DNA from: Xanthomonas hortorum pv. cynarae
GTDB lineage: Bacteria > Pseudomonadota > Gammaproteobacteria > Xanthomonadales > Xanthomonadaceae
Assembly (NCBI RefSeq): GCF_002939985.1
Contig: NZ_MDFM01000008.1
Coordinates: forward strand, 113,653-177,652
Direction of reading: 5' to 3'
Length of the DNA stretch: 64,000 nucleotides
In this document: positions 1 through 8,217 of the stretch, one piece after another
How the letters are laid out: the number at the start of each line of letters is the position of its first letter
Numbering within the stretch: the stretch's first letter is position 1
Notes under the pieces: model-generated
Told to the model about the DNA's origin: nothing
Database searches by the model: none
Seen by the model: the letters and a program-made list of their open reading frames with translations, nothing else
Translations under genes and position numbers: made by a program

Positions 1-15
1 TCTGGAATCCTTGCC

Positions 16-174
16 ATGCTGCATTACGCCATCATTTTCTTCGTCATCGCCATCATCGCCGCTGTGCTGGGCTTCAGTGGTATCGCCGGTGCGGCGACCA
101 ACATCGCCTGGATCCTGTTTGTGGTGTTCCTGATCCTGGCAGTGATCTCGATGTTCCGTCGCGGCAAGGTTTAA
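16..174 (+). CDS. DUF1328 (YtjA-type) small membrane protein
   Basis: A complete 52-residue protein that is almost wholly hydrophobic. It starts [20 protein letters not shown] and has two membrane segments (about residues 4-20 and 29-46) separated by a Gly/Ala-rich turn. It ends in a basic FRRGKV tail. Length, MLHYA start and [13 protein letters not shown] centre fit the DUF1328/UPF0391 (E. coli YtjA) family of inner-membrane proteins, often stress-induced and of unknown function. The ATG is the only sensible start. The next gene downstream is convergent (ddl), and a strong hairpin lies between them. Confidence 0.85.
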   Translation: MLHYAIIFFVIAIIAAVLGFSGIAGAATNIAWILFVVFLILAVISMFRRGKV

Positions 175-221
175 CCACTTAGCTGCGATACGTCACGGCA
201 GCGGCGCTGCCGATTGATGCT

Positions 222-257
222 CAGATGGCCCGCTTCCGCAAGGAGGCGGGCCATCTG
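222..257. terminator. Strong hairpin between convergent DUF1328 gene and ddl
   Basis: A perfect 12-bp inverted repeat (CAGATGGCCCGC at 222-233 and its complement at 246-257) extends inward with one wobble pair to a GCAA tetraloop at 238-241. It gives a 16-bp stem. There is no clear T-run on either side, so it is either a bidirectional terminator of modest strength or an mRNA-stabilising 3' hairpin. The rest of 175-417 shows no gene. Confidence 0.6.
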
Positions 258-417
258 CGTTATGAGGGCTCTACAGCTGTGTTGTGGCTGTTTTAAAGCA
301 GTTTTTCGAGATATTGCACGTGCTTGCTGAACGACAATTCGGTGGCATGCGCATTGTTGAGTGCAAGTAGTGCCGGGTAATCGTGCAACTGCACCTCGCG
401 CACCTGCGATGGACTCA

Positions 418-1521
418 TCAGCGCTGTTCCACCGCACTACGCAGCAGTTGATCATCAGCGTGCCGCTGCAACGCCAGCTCGATCAACTGCGTGATCAAAC
501 TCCGATAGTCCAGCCCGCTTGCCTGCCATAGCTTGGGATACATGCTGATCCGGGTGAAACCCGGCAGCGTGTTGACCTCGTTGATCACGATGCGGCCATC
601 TGCGCAGAGAAACACGTCCACACGCGCCATGCCGGCGCAGTCCAGCGCTTGGTAAGCCTGCACCGCAATCTGCTGGATGCGCTGCTGTGTCTGCGCATCG
701 ATGTTGGCCGGAATCACGATCTCGGCGCCGTGTTCGCTGATGTACTTGGTCTGGTAAGAGTAAAACGCGTCGTGCACCACGACTTCACCGCATACGCTGG
801 CCTGCGGTGTGGCATTGCCCAGCACGGCGCATTCGATCTCGCGCCCAGTTACCGCTGCTTCCACCAGCACCTTGTGGTCATACGCCAGCGCCAACGCGAG
901 TGCGGCGGCAAACTGCTCCGCAGTGCGCACCTGGCTGACGCCGACCGATGAGCCTTGATTGGCCGGTTTGACGAACAACGGCAAACCGAACTGTGCAACC
1001 AACGCATGCACGTCGGCGTGTGCGGCGGTGTGGCGGTTGAAGCACACGAACGGCGCCACCTCCAGCCCGGCATCGCGCAGCACGCGTTTGGCCATGTCTT
1101 TGTCCATCGCCACTGCTGAGCCGAGCACGCCGGAGCCGACGAAGGCCAGATTGGCCATGCGCAATAGCCCTTGCAGCGAGCCGTCTTCGCCCAGCGTACC
1201 GTGCACGATCGGAAACACCACATCGATCTGCGCCAGCGCCTGCTCCGGCTGGGTCGGACGCAATTGCTGCTGGTGCGCACCCGGCAGCAGCGCCACGCCG
1301 CGACCGCTGCGATGCAAGGCTATGCGCGCCGGGTCGTCGGCATTGAGCAGGAAGCTGTCGGGGTCGTTGACGTGCCACTGGCCTTGCTTGTCGATGCCGA
1401 TCAGCACCGGCTCGAAGCGCTGCGGATCGAGCGCATCCAGAATATTTCTCGCCGATTGCAGCGAGACCTCGTGCTCGGCCGATTTGCCGCCGAAGATGAG
1501 ACCGACCCGGATCTTGCGCAT
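418..1521 (-). CDS. ddl: D-alanine--D-alanine ligase
   Basis: 367 residues. It joins two D-Ala into the dipeptide used by MurF for peptidoglycan precursor synthesis in the cytoplasm (ATP-grasp ligase). The N-terminus [20 protein letters not shown] carries the Ddl signature [27 protein letters not shown], the ATP-grasp strand [14 protein letters not shown] and the C-terminal [20 protein letters not shown] (Mg/ATP and D-Ala site) are all present. Length matches DdlA (about 364). The ATG at 1521 is chosen over longer possibilities because an AGGAG lies 6 nt upstream and homology begins there. It converges on the DUF1328 gene and is divergent from ubiJ. Confidence 0.95.
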   Translation of the reverse strand: MRKIRVGLIFGGKSAEHEVSLQSARNILDALDPQRFEPVLIGIDKQGQWHVNDPDSFLLNADDPARIALHRSGRGVALLPGAHQQQLRPTQPEQALAQIDVVFPIVHGTLGEDGSLQGLLRMANLAFVGSGVLGSAVAMDKDMAKRVLRDAGLEVAPFVCFNRHTAAHADVHALVAQFGLPLFVKPANQGSSVGVSQVRTAEQFAAALALALAYDHKVLVEAAVTGREIECAVLGNATPQASVCGEVVVHDAFYSYQTKYISEHGAEIVIPANIDAQTQQRIQQIAVQAYQALDCAGMARVDVFLCADGRIVINEVNTLPGFTRISMYPKLWQASGLDYRSLITQLIELALQRHADDQLLRSAVEQR

Positions 1522-1715
1522 CGCCTGCTCCTGCCACCTGTTCAATGAGGTCGCCAGCATGCCCGCGGCCGGCGCGCTGAAGGAAGTCCTCCATGACCGA
1601 CGCAAGCGGCCTTGCCACCAAGGCGAGCTGCCATGGCCGCCGCGTCCGCCTCCGGCGTGCACTCGCCAGCTCACCATCAAGCAGTTGCGACATGCGGGGA
1701 CGGTAGAATGGGCCC

Positions 1716-2360
1716 ATGCCCGGATCACTGCTCAACTCACTCAAGCCGCTCGCCGGCCAGGCCCTGCAAGCCGCGCTCAATCGCGCGCTGGCGCTGGACC
1801 CGGATACCCGCGACGCCCTGTTGCCGCTTGAAGGCCAGCGCATCGCGCTGACCCTGGAAGCCCCCGCACTGGCCTTGCAGATCCGCGTGCACGAGCGCCG
1901 GCTGCTGGTCGGCCCGGTGGACCAAACGCAGGAGCCAGACCTCGCCGTGCGCAGCACCCTGGCCGGCCTGCTCGGCCAGCTGCCGTTTCTGGCCAATGCG
2001 CGCCGCAGTGGTGCGCCGGCGGGCCGGCTCAAGGTCTCCGGCGATGCCGAACTGGCGCGCCAGCTGCAGCAATTGGCAGGGCGGTTCGATCCGGATTGGC
2101 AACTGCCGTTCGTGGCGGTGTTCGGCGATATCCTGGGCGTGCAGATCGCCAGCGCGGTGCGTGCAGCGCTGCAGCAGGCGCGCCGCAGTGCAGTGGATCT
2201 GGCGCATAGCGCGGCCGAATTCGTCACCGAAGAATCGCGCGATGTGGTGCCACGCGCCGAACTCGAAGCCTTCCACGACGATGTCGACGAACTGCGCGAC
2301 GACGTCGAACGGCTGGCCGCACGCGTCACCCGTCTGCGTGCTGCCGGAGGTGCGGCATGA
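1716..2360 (+). CDS. ubiJ: Ubiquinone biosynthesis accessory factor UbiJ (SCP2 domain)
   Basis: 214 residues. UbiJ binds lipid ubiquinone intermediates and is a scaffold of the soluble Ubi complex. The SCP2-like lipid-binding domain spans about residues 20-115 ([20 protein letters not shown], then [18 protein letters not shown]). The C-terminus is helical and charged ([21 protein letters not shown]), a likely coiled coil. Its stop overlaps the ubiB start as ATGA (2357-2360), so the two are translationally coupled. This ubiJ-ubiB order is the usual one in gammaproteobacteria, and ubiE is not adjacent here. The call rests on the domain pattern plus this neighbour. Confidence 0.88.
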   Translation: MPGSLLNSLKPLAGQALQAALNRALALDPDTRDALLPLEGQRIALTLEAPALALQIRVHERRLLVGPVDQTQEPDLAVRSTLAGLLGQLPFLANARRSGAPAGRLKVSGDAELARQLQQLAGRFDPDWQLPFVAVFGDILGVQIASAVRAALQQARRSAVDLAHSAAEFVTEESRDVVPRAELEAFHDDVDELRDDVERLAARVTRLRAAGGAA

Positions 2361-4030
2361 AGGCGCTGCTGCGGGCCAGCCGAATCGGCCGGGTGATCCT
2401 GCGCTATCGGCTGGACGTCTTGCTGCAAAGCACGCCGGCCGAGCGCTGGCTGCGCCTGGCCAAGCCATTCGTGCCGCGTGCCAGCGCCGAGATCGCCGCG
2501 CAATCGCGCGGTGCGCGTTTGCGCCTGGCGCTGCAGGAATTAGGGCCGATCTTCGTCAAGTTCGGGCAGATCCTGTCGACCCGGCGCGACCTGATTCCGG
2601 CCGACGTCGCCGACGAATTGACCCTGCTGCAGGACCGGGTCAAACCGTTCGACGGCGAAGTTGCGCGGCTGATCGTGGAGCGCGCGCTGGGCCTGCCGGT
2701 GAGCGTGGCATTCGCCGCATTCGACACCGTGCCGTTGGCCTCGGCCTCGATCGCGCAGGTGCACGCAGCGACCTTGCCGCCGGACGCCAATGGCGTGCGC
2801 CGCGAAGTGGTGGTCAAGGTGTTGCGCCCGGACATCGAGCGCCAGATCGATGCCGATATCGCCTTGCTACATTCGTTGGCCACCCTGGTCGAGCGCACCC
2901 ACCCGCGCGCGGACAAGATCCGCCCGCGCGAAGTGGTGGCCGAGATCGAAGCCACCTTGTCGGCCGAACTCGATCTGCAACGCGAAGGCGCCAACGCCAG
3001 CGTGCTGCGCCGCTTCTGGGAAGGCTCGGACGATCTGTACGTGCCCGAGGTGATCTGGTCGCACACCGCCGAGCGCGCGCTCACCCTGGAGCGCGTGTAC
3101 GGCATTCCCTCCGACGACATCGCCAAGCTCGATGCGGCCGGTATCGATCGCAAGGCGCTGGCGGCCAAGGGCGTGCGCGTGTTCTACACGCAGGTGTTCC
3201 GCGACAATTTCTTCCATGCCGATGCGCACGCCGGCAACATCTGGGTCGACTCGGACCCGGAGCGCCGGCTCAATCCGCGCTTCATCGCGCTGGATTTCGG
3301 CATCATGGGCCAGCTCTCGCAGGAAGATCAGTACTACCTGGCCGAGAACTTCATGGCGATCTTCCACAAGGATTATCGCCGCATGGCCGAGTTGCACGTG
3401 GAGGCAGGCTGGATGCCGGACAACGTGCGCATCGACGAACTGGAAGCGGCCGCGCGCTCGGTGTGCGAGCCGTACTTCACCCGGCCGTTGTCGGAGATTT
3501 CGCTGGCCGAAGTGCTGATCAAATTGTTCCGCGTCGCGCAGCGTTATGAATTGACGCTGCAGCCGCAGCTGATCCTGTTGCAGAAGACATTGCTCAACAT
3601 CGAAGGCGTCGGCCGCCAGCTCGATCCCAAGCTGGATATCTGGGCAGTGGCGCGGCCGGTGCTCGAACGCATCCTGCGCGAGCGTTATAGCCCGCGCCGG
3701 GTGCTGGGCGAATTGCGCAAGCGGTTGCCGGAAATCATGACGCATGCGCCGGACATGCCGCGCCTGGTGCACAGCTGGTTGAAGCAGCAGGTGGAAGGCC
3801 GCCATCAGCTCGATATCCGCTCGGCCGAGTTGCGCGCGCTGGATGTGAGCCTGCGCAAGTTGCAGACGCGCGTGGTCACCGCCATCACCGGCAGCGGGCT
3901 GCTGGTGGTTGCCGCTGTGCTGTATGGCCTGCATCCGAATGGCTGGTACCTGGGCACGGTGCCGGTGTGGAGCTGGGTCAGTGGCACGGCCGGCTCGGTG
4001 GCCTTGCTGATCGCCTGGCTGCGCCGCTGA
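2357..4030 (+). CDS. ubiB: Ubiquinone biosynthesis regulatory kinase-like protein UbiB
   Basis: 557 residues, ABC1/ADCK atypical kinase-like family. It is needed for coenzyme Q synthesis; the ATPase probably helps extract hydrophobic intermediates from the membrane. The family KxGQ element is visible as [16 protein letters not shown] (about residue 60). ATP-binding and catalytic parts follow: [33 protein letters not shown] (catalytic-loop-like) and [12 protein letters not shown] (DFG-like). Two C-terminal membrane segments (about residues 500-522 and 530-553) anchor it to the inner membrane, as in E. coli UbiB (546 aa). The ATG overlaps the ubiJ stop by 4 nt. Confidence 0.95.
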   Translation: MKALLRASRIGRVILRYRLDVLLQSTPAERWLRLAKPFVPRASAEIAAQSRGARLRLALQELGPIFVKFGQILSTRRDLIPADVADELTLLQDRVKPFDGEVARLIVERALGLPVSVAFAAFDTVPLASASIAQVHAATLPPDANGVRREVVVKVLRPDIERQIDADIALLHSLATLVERTHPRADKIRPREVVAEIEATLSAELDLQREGANASVLRRFWEGSDDLYVPEVIWSHTAERALTLERVYGIPSDDIAKLDAAGIDRKALAAKGVRVFYTQVFRDNFFHADAHAGNIWVDSDPERRLNPRFIALDFGIMGQLSQEDQYYLAENFMAIFHKDYRRMAELHVEAGWMPDNVRIDELEAAARSVCEPYFTRPLSEISLAEVLIKLFRVAQRYELTLQPQLILLQKTLLNIEGVGRQLDPKLDIWAVARPVLERILRERYSPRRVLGELRKRLPEIMTHAPDMPRLVHSWLKQQVEGRHQLDIRSAELRALDVSLRKLQTRVVTAITGSGLLVVAAVLYGLHPNGWYLGTVPVWSWVSGTAGSVALLIAWLRR

Positions 4031-4126
4031 CACATTGCGATAGGTGGCCCGCTGCATTCGGCTGCATTTCGGCAGTGCCTGCAGCGGGGCACCAGCGCGG
4101 CCCTCGCGTCGTGGCGCGGCAACGCA

Positions 4127-4900
4127 GTGGCATGCTGTGTCGGCGATGCGGATAATCCGCCGGTGAGCATATCGACCGACCCGCTGCAGATACTCCACCA
4201 GGATGATGTCCTGGCCGTCGTCAATAAACCTGCGGGCCTGATGGTCCACGACAGCAAGCTGGCGCGCGGGGAGGACGACTTTCTGGCCGACCGCCTGCGC
4301 GAGCAGCTGGGCCGGCCGATCTTTCTGGTGCACCGGCTCGATCGCGCCACCAGCGGCTGCTTGCTGCTGGCGTTCGATCGCGAGAGCGCCAGCACGCTGG
4401 GCAAGGCCTTGATGGCCGGCGAATTGGAGAAGGACTATCTGACGGTGTGCCGCGGCTGGCCGGCCGAGGAGCAGTTCATCGTCGATCACGATCTGGACGG
4501 TGGCCCCGGCAAGCCGGTCAAGAAGCCGGCGGTGACCCATTTTCAGCGGCTGGCCACCGGCGAGCTGGAGATTCCGTCGACCGGCTTTGCCACCTCGCGT
4601 TATGCGCTGCTGCGCTGCCAGCCGCAGACCGGGCGTTTTCGGCAGATTCGAAGGCACATGAAACACCTGTCGCACCACATGATCGGCGACACCAGCCATG
4701 GCGATGGCCGGCATAACCGGAGTTTTCGCATGCTCGGGATCCACCGCATGTTGCTGCACGCCGAGCGCCTGGGGTTTCCGCATCCGGCCGATGGGCGGCG
4801 TCTCAGCGTAGTGGCGCCGCTGGATGTGGAGTTTGCGAAAGCGTGTGCATTGTTCGGGTGGGACGTGGCGGGGTTGCAAGGCACGACACGCGTGCAGTGA
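4127..4900 (+). CDS. truC: tRNA pseudouridine(65) synthase TruC
   Basis: RluA-family pseudouridine synthase. TruC isomerises U65 in certain tRNAs. The catalytic motif HRLDRATSGCLLLAFD holds the active Asp, and RLU-family blocks LAVVNKPAGLMVHDS and QTGRFRQIRRHMKH are intact. HHMIGDTSHGDGRHNRSFR is a TruC-like C-terminal signature. About 245-257 residues, as for E. coli TruC (260). Two starts are possible: the ATG at 4127, or the GTG at 4163 just before SISTDPLQILHQDD. Family alignment favours the GTG because the first 12 residues look unrelated; I keep the longer frame. Confidence 0.88.
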   Translation: MACCVGDADNPPVSISTDPLQILHQDDVLAVVNKPAGLMVHDSKLARGEDDFLADRLREQLGRPIFLVHRLDRATSGCLLLAFDRESASTLGKALMAGELEKDYLTVCRGWPAEEQFIVDHDLDGGPGKPVKKPAVTHFQRLATGELEIPSTGFATSRYALLRCQPQTGRFRQIRRHMKHLSHHMIGDTSHGDGRHNRSFRMLGIHRMLLHAERLGFPHPADGRRLSVVAPLDVEFAKACALFGWDVAGLQGTTRVQ

Positions 4901-5298
4901 TGCGACGTGGTCATGGATGTGTCAATGCATCAACGTCGATCTGTCAGTGCACCAACGTCGAGCGGCAACGTTTTCAGGCAGCCGTACCCTCACCCCAACC
5001 CCTCTCCCGACGGGAGAGGGGCTTGGCTGTTCCTTCTCCCCTCGGGAGAAGGTGCCCCGTAGGGGCGGATGAGGGTGCGAGCGAAGCCTGGTGGAGTTTG
5101 GATGCACGTGCTGCTTCGCCGCTTACCGCCTTGACCCCCACTCCCTCTCCCGGCGGAGAGGGGCTGGAGCAGGCTTCTCCCACTGGAGGAAAGCTGGGGC
5201 ACCGCCGGAATCGTCAACGCAATCGACCTAGCATCCGCATCTGTTGCAGGAACCACGCTGTTACGAATCCCCAATCCCGATTCCCCAATCCCAGCCCT
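4901..5298. repeat. Intergenic region filled with interspersed palindromic repeats
   Basis: No gene is seen between truC and the DUF2059 gene. From about 4983 to 5175 there are three palindromic units: CCTCTCCCGACGGGAGAGG (about 5009-5031), an imperfect CTTCTCCC...GGGAGAAGG unit with a conserved GCCCCGTAGGGGC tail (about 5033-5070), and a diverged CTCTCCCGGCGGAGAGG unit (about 5144-5163). The first two recur near hrpB (60572-60702) in swapped order. At 5263-5293 there is a run of GAATC/GGGATT-type short repeats that recurs at 52571-52603. Such elements are scattered through Xanthomonas genomes. Confidence 0.75.
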
Positions 5299-5841
5299 TC
5301 AGGGCTTCTGCGCCGCCGCCGGCTCATTGACGATCTTCTCCAGATCCTTCTGCAGATCGGCAAACAGCGGCAGCATCTTCTGCTGGATCGCGCCCATCAG
5401 GTTCTGGGTCAGTGCCGGGGTCTTGTCGAGCAGGCTCTGGCCGGCCGAGCTCTCATAGAACTCGGCCATGGCCAGCACGTCCTCGCGCGAGAACGAGCGC
5501 TTGTAGATGTCCACATACATCGGGCGCAGCTCCGACCACGACAGCGCCTTGCGCACGGTCTGGCGGGTGCGGTCCTGGATGCGCTGCAACTGCGCCTGTT
5601 GGCCGGCATCTAGCTGGCGCTGCGCGGTGAGCTGGGCGAATTGCTGCTGCTGCATCGCTTCGATCTGCGGCAGCATCGTGTCCAGCATGGCCTGCGCGCG
5701 CGAGGCGGCCAGCAATCGGTTGATGTCGGCATCGCTGGGCGCCTGCGCGAACGCGACGGGCGTGGCCAGTGCCAGCGCGGCCAGCACGATCAGACGGCGC
5801 GCGAAGGCGCGGACGGCAGCAACGGAACGGGGTGGTGTCAT
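5299..5841 (-). CDS. Exported DUF2059 domain protein
   Basis: 180 residues. The N-terminus has a basic start and a hydrophobic core (RRLIVLAALALATPVAFA, cut predicted after about residue 32), so the mature protein is periplasmic. The remainder is helical and Gln/Leu-rich, with LSWSELRPMYVDIYKRSFSRE-type sequence and a DVLAMAEFYESSAGQSLL stretch that is the hallmark of DUF2059. Function is unknown. It is divergent from arfB with 91 bp between starts. The start at 5841 is placed at the methionine preceding the signal peptide. Confidence 0.75.
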   Translation of the reverse strand: MTPPRSVAAVRAFARRLIVLAALALATPVAFAQAPSDADINRLLAASRAQAMLDTMLPQIEAMQQQQFAQLTAQRQLDAGQQAQLQRIQDRTRQTVRKALSWSELRPMYVDIYKRSFSREDVLAMAEFYESSAGQSLLDKTPALTQNLMGAIQQKMLPLFADLQKDLEKIVNEPAAAQKP

Positions 5842-5932
5842 CGGAGCATCCTGCAAACTGGGGACCGGCCGCAGCATACGGGAGCCGGCGTTCGCGCGCG
5901 CGTCCACGCCGGTGCCGATACAATCGGCGCGC

Positions 5933-6364
5933 ATGGCCAGCGACCCGATCCAGATCACCCCCAGCCTGACGATCCCGCCCAGCGAGATCGTCGAACGCTT
6001 CGTGCGCGCCAGCGGCGCGGGCGGGCAGAACGTCAACAAGGTCTCCACTGCGGTGGAACTGCGTTTCGACGTAGCCGGGTCGCCGTCGCTGCCCGAACCG
6101 CTGCGCGCGCGGCTGCTGTCGCGGCGCGACCGCCGCATGACCGCCGATGGCGTGCTGGTGATCGACGCGCAGCGCTTCCGCACCCAGGACCGCAACCGCG
6201 AGGATGCGCGCGAGCGGCTGGTCGAAATCATCAGTGCGTGCCTGTCGGTGCCCAAGCGCCGGGTCGCCACCAAACCGAGTCATGGTGCCAAGCTGCGGCG
6301 GCTGGATGCCAAGCGTGAGCGCAGCCATATCAAGCGTGGACGCTCTGCGTCCCACTGGGAGTAA
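5933..6364 (+). CDS. arfB: Alternative ribosome-rescue factor ArfB (peptidyl-tRNA hydrolase, YaeJ)
   Basis: 143 residues. ArfB releases peptides from ribosomes stalled without a stop codon. The class I release factor GGQ motif is at about residues 30-32 (ASGAGGQNVNKVSTAVELRF). The C-terminal basic tail (KLRRLDAKRERSHIKRGRS) is the part that threads the empty mRNA channel in E. coli ArfB (140 aa). The ATG at 5933 places the GGQ at the usual distance from the start. The next gene begins 2 nt after its stop, so the two are likely co-transcribed. Confidence 0.92.
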   Translation: MASDPIQITPSLTIPPSEIVERFVRASGAGGQNVNKVSTAVELRFDVAGSPSLPEPLRARLLSRRDRRMTADGVLVIDAQRFRTQDRNREDARERLVEIISACLSVPKRRVATKPSHGAKLRRLDAKRERSHIKRGRSASHWE

Positions 6365-6366
6365 GC

Positions 6367-6996
6367 GTGAGTCACACCGACCCGTCGTTGCCACCGGTAA
6401 CACAGGCCAACATCCTGCTGCAGCCAACCCCACCCAGAATGCCGCGTGCACACGGCCGCTTCGGTCGCTGGCTGGGCCGTACCGCCTTGCGCCTGACCGG
6501 CTGGCGCCTGCTCGGGCGGCTGCCCGACGAGCCCAAGCTGGTGATGATCGTGGCCCCGCATTCGTCCAACTGGGACGGCTTTCTGGGCTTTGCGGCCAAG
6601 TTCGCGCTGGGCTTCGATGTGCGCGTGCTGGGCAAGGCGCAATTGTTCTGGTGGCCGCTGGGCCCGCTGCTGCGCAAGCTCGGCGCGATCCCGCTGGACC
6701 GCAGCTCGCCGCAGGGCACCATCGGCCAGGCGGTGCGTCTGATCCGCAACTCCGAGCAGATGTGGTACGTGATCACCCCCGAAGGCACCCGCAAGCGCGT
6801 GGAACACTGGAAGGCGGGCTTCTGGAAGATCGCCTCCGACTCCAAGGTGCCGATCCTGCCGGTGTATTTCGACTATCCCAGCAAGACCGTGGGCATCGGC
6901 GAGCCGTTCTGGACCGGTACCGACATGGCGGCCGATATCGCCGCCATCCGCACCTGGTACCGGCCGTGGCGCGGCAAGCATCGCGATACGCTGTGA
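6367..6996 (+). CDS. PlsC-like 1-acylglycerol-3-phosphate acyltransferase family protein
   Basis: 209 residues, GTG start 2 nt after arfB. The lysophospholipid acyltransferase signature HX4D is seen as APHSSNWDGFL (about residues 64-69), with the substrate-binding block ITPEGTRKRVEHWKAGFW (PEGTR). A hydrophobic stretch around FAAKFALGFDVRVLG could sit in the membrane. It is shorter than E. coli PlsC (245) and resembles the PlsC-like proteins found beside unrelated genes, so the acceptor lipid is not known. Linkage with arfB is by transcription, not evident function. Confidence 0.8.
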   Translation: MSHTDPSLPPVTQANILLQPTPPRMPRAHGRFGRWLGRTALRLTGWRLLGRLPDEPKLVMIVAPHSSNWDGFLGFAAKFALGFDVRVLGKAQLFWWPLGPLLRKLGAIPLDRSSPQGTIGQAVRLIRNSEQMWYVITPEGTRKRVEHWKAGFWKIASDSKVPILPVYFDYPSKTVGIGEPFWTGTDMAADIAAIRTWYRPWRGKHRDTL

Positions 6997-7094
6997 TGAT
7001 GCGGCCACGCGCTTGAAAGGTTTTGTCACTGCCGGTCGCCTGCATTCATGACCGGCGCCGCCGGGCACCTCGCTGCCTCCACCGAGGAAACACC

Positions 7095-8111
7095 ATGATG
7101 GGCTTGTCCGCACGCGCACTGTGTTTGTCGCTCTCCCTCCTGCTTGTTGCCGGCCCGGCGCTGGCGGCCACACCGATGCTGGTGATCCACGGCGGCGCAG
7201 GCGTGGAGAAAGCCGGCCTGTCTGCAGACGAACAGGCGCAGGCGCGCGAGGCGATGCAACGCGCGCTGCGAGCCGGTCACGCGGTGCTGCAACGGGGTGG
7301 CAGCGCGGTGGATGCGGTGGCCGCCACCATCACCGTGCTGGAGGACGCGCCGCAGTTCAACGCCGGGCGCGGCGCGGTGTTCACCCATGACGGCAAGAAC
7401 GAGCTGGACGCCGCGATCATGGACGGCGCCACCGGCAAGGCCGGCGCGATTGCCGGCGTGCACACGGTCAAGAACCCGATCCAGCTGGCGCGCAGCGTCA
7501 TGGACCATTCCAAGCACGTGATGCTGGTCGGCGACGGCGCCGAACAGTTCGCGCGCGAGCAAGGCGTCACCCTGGTCGACCCGAGCTATTTCCGCACCGA
7601 CAAGCGTTGGCAGCAACTGCAGAAAGCGCTCAAGGCCGAGGCCGGCGACCGCAAGGCGCAGGCCGAACTCGATCTGGAAACCGCCAAGCACTTCGGCACT
7701 GTCGGTGCGCTGGCGCTGGATCGCGAAGGACACTTGGCCGCCGGCACCTCCACCGGCGGCATGACCAACAAACGCTACGGCCGCGTCGGCGATGCGCCGA
7801 TCATCGGCGCCGGCACCTACGCCAATAGCCAGTGCGCGGTGTCCGGCACCGGCTGGGGCGAGTTCTATATCCGCGCGGTGGCCGCCTACGACATCTGCGC
7901 ACGCATGAAGTACGCGGGCCAGTCGTTGCAACAGGCGGCCGAAGCAGTGATCGACCAGGAGATTCCCAAGGCCGGTGGTGACGGTGGCGCCATCGCGCTG
8001 GACGCGCAGGGCAATGCCGCGTTCCCGTTCAACACCGAGGGCATGTACCGCGGCTGGATCGGCGCCGATGGCACGCCGCACGTGGCGATCTTCAAGGACG
8101 AGACGTTGTAG
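7095..8111 (+). CDS. Exported isoaspartyl peptidase / L-asparaginase (Ntn hydrolase)
   Basis: 338 residues. Plant-type asparaginase/isoaspartyl aminopeptidase that self-cleaves into alpha and beta subunits. The cleavage site is GTVGALALDREGHLAAGTST; the Thr of GTVGALAL becomes the catalytic N-terminus. GGMTNKRYGRVGDAPIIGAG and the Gly-rich TGWGEFYIR follow as in EcAIII. A signal peptide (CLSLSLLLVAGPALA) targets it to the periplasm, unlike cytosolic E. coli IaaA. GAGGA lies 7 nt before the ATG at 7095 (another ATG follows directly). It would degrade isoaspartyl dipeptides or asparagine outside the cytoplasm. Confidence 0.9.
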   Translation: MMGLSARALCLSLSLLLVAGPALAATPMLVIHGGAGVEKAGLSADEQAQAREAMQRALRAGHAVLQRGGSAVDAVAATITVLEDAPQFNAGRGAVFTHDGKNELDAAIMDGATGKAGAIAGVHTVKNPIQLARSVMDHSKHVMLVGDGAEQFAREQGVTLVDPSYFRTDKRWQQLQKALKAEAGDRKAQAELDLETAKHFGTVGALALDREGHLAAGTSTGGMTNKRYGRVGDAPIIGAGTYANSQCAVSGTGWGEFYIRAVAAYDICARMKYAGQSLQQAAEAVIDQEIPKAGGDGGAIALDAQGNAAFPFNTEGMYRGWIGADGTPHVAIFKDETL

Positions 8112-8217
8112 CGCACATCCTCAACCGAACCCGTCCATCCAATCCAACGGCACATGCCAGCGGCCCGCAAACCCGCTAGCGTGACCGGCTGCTCTACCCA
8201 CTCAGGAATCACACGCC

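Noticed and set aside
878..2503. A 541-codon open frame antisense to ubiJ and overlapping ddl
   Set aside because: It overlaps two certain genes and shows no known domain.
2867..4879. A 670-codon open frame antisense to ubiB and truC
   Set aside because: Both genes on the plus strand have intact, recognisable motifs. The antisense frame does not.
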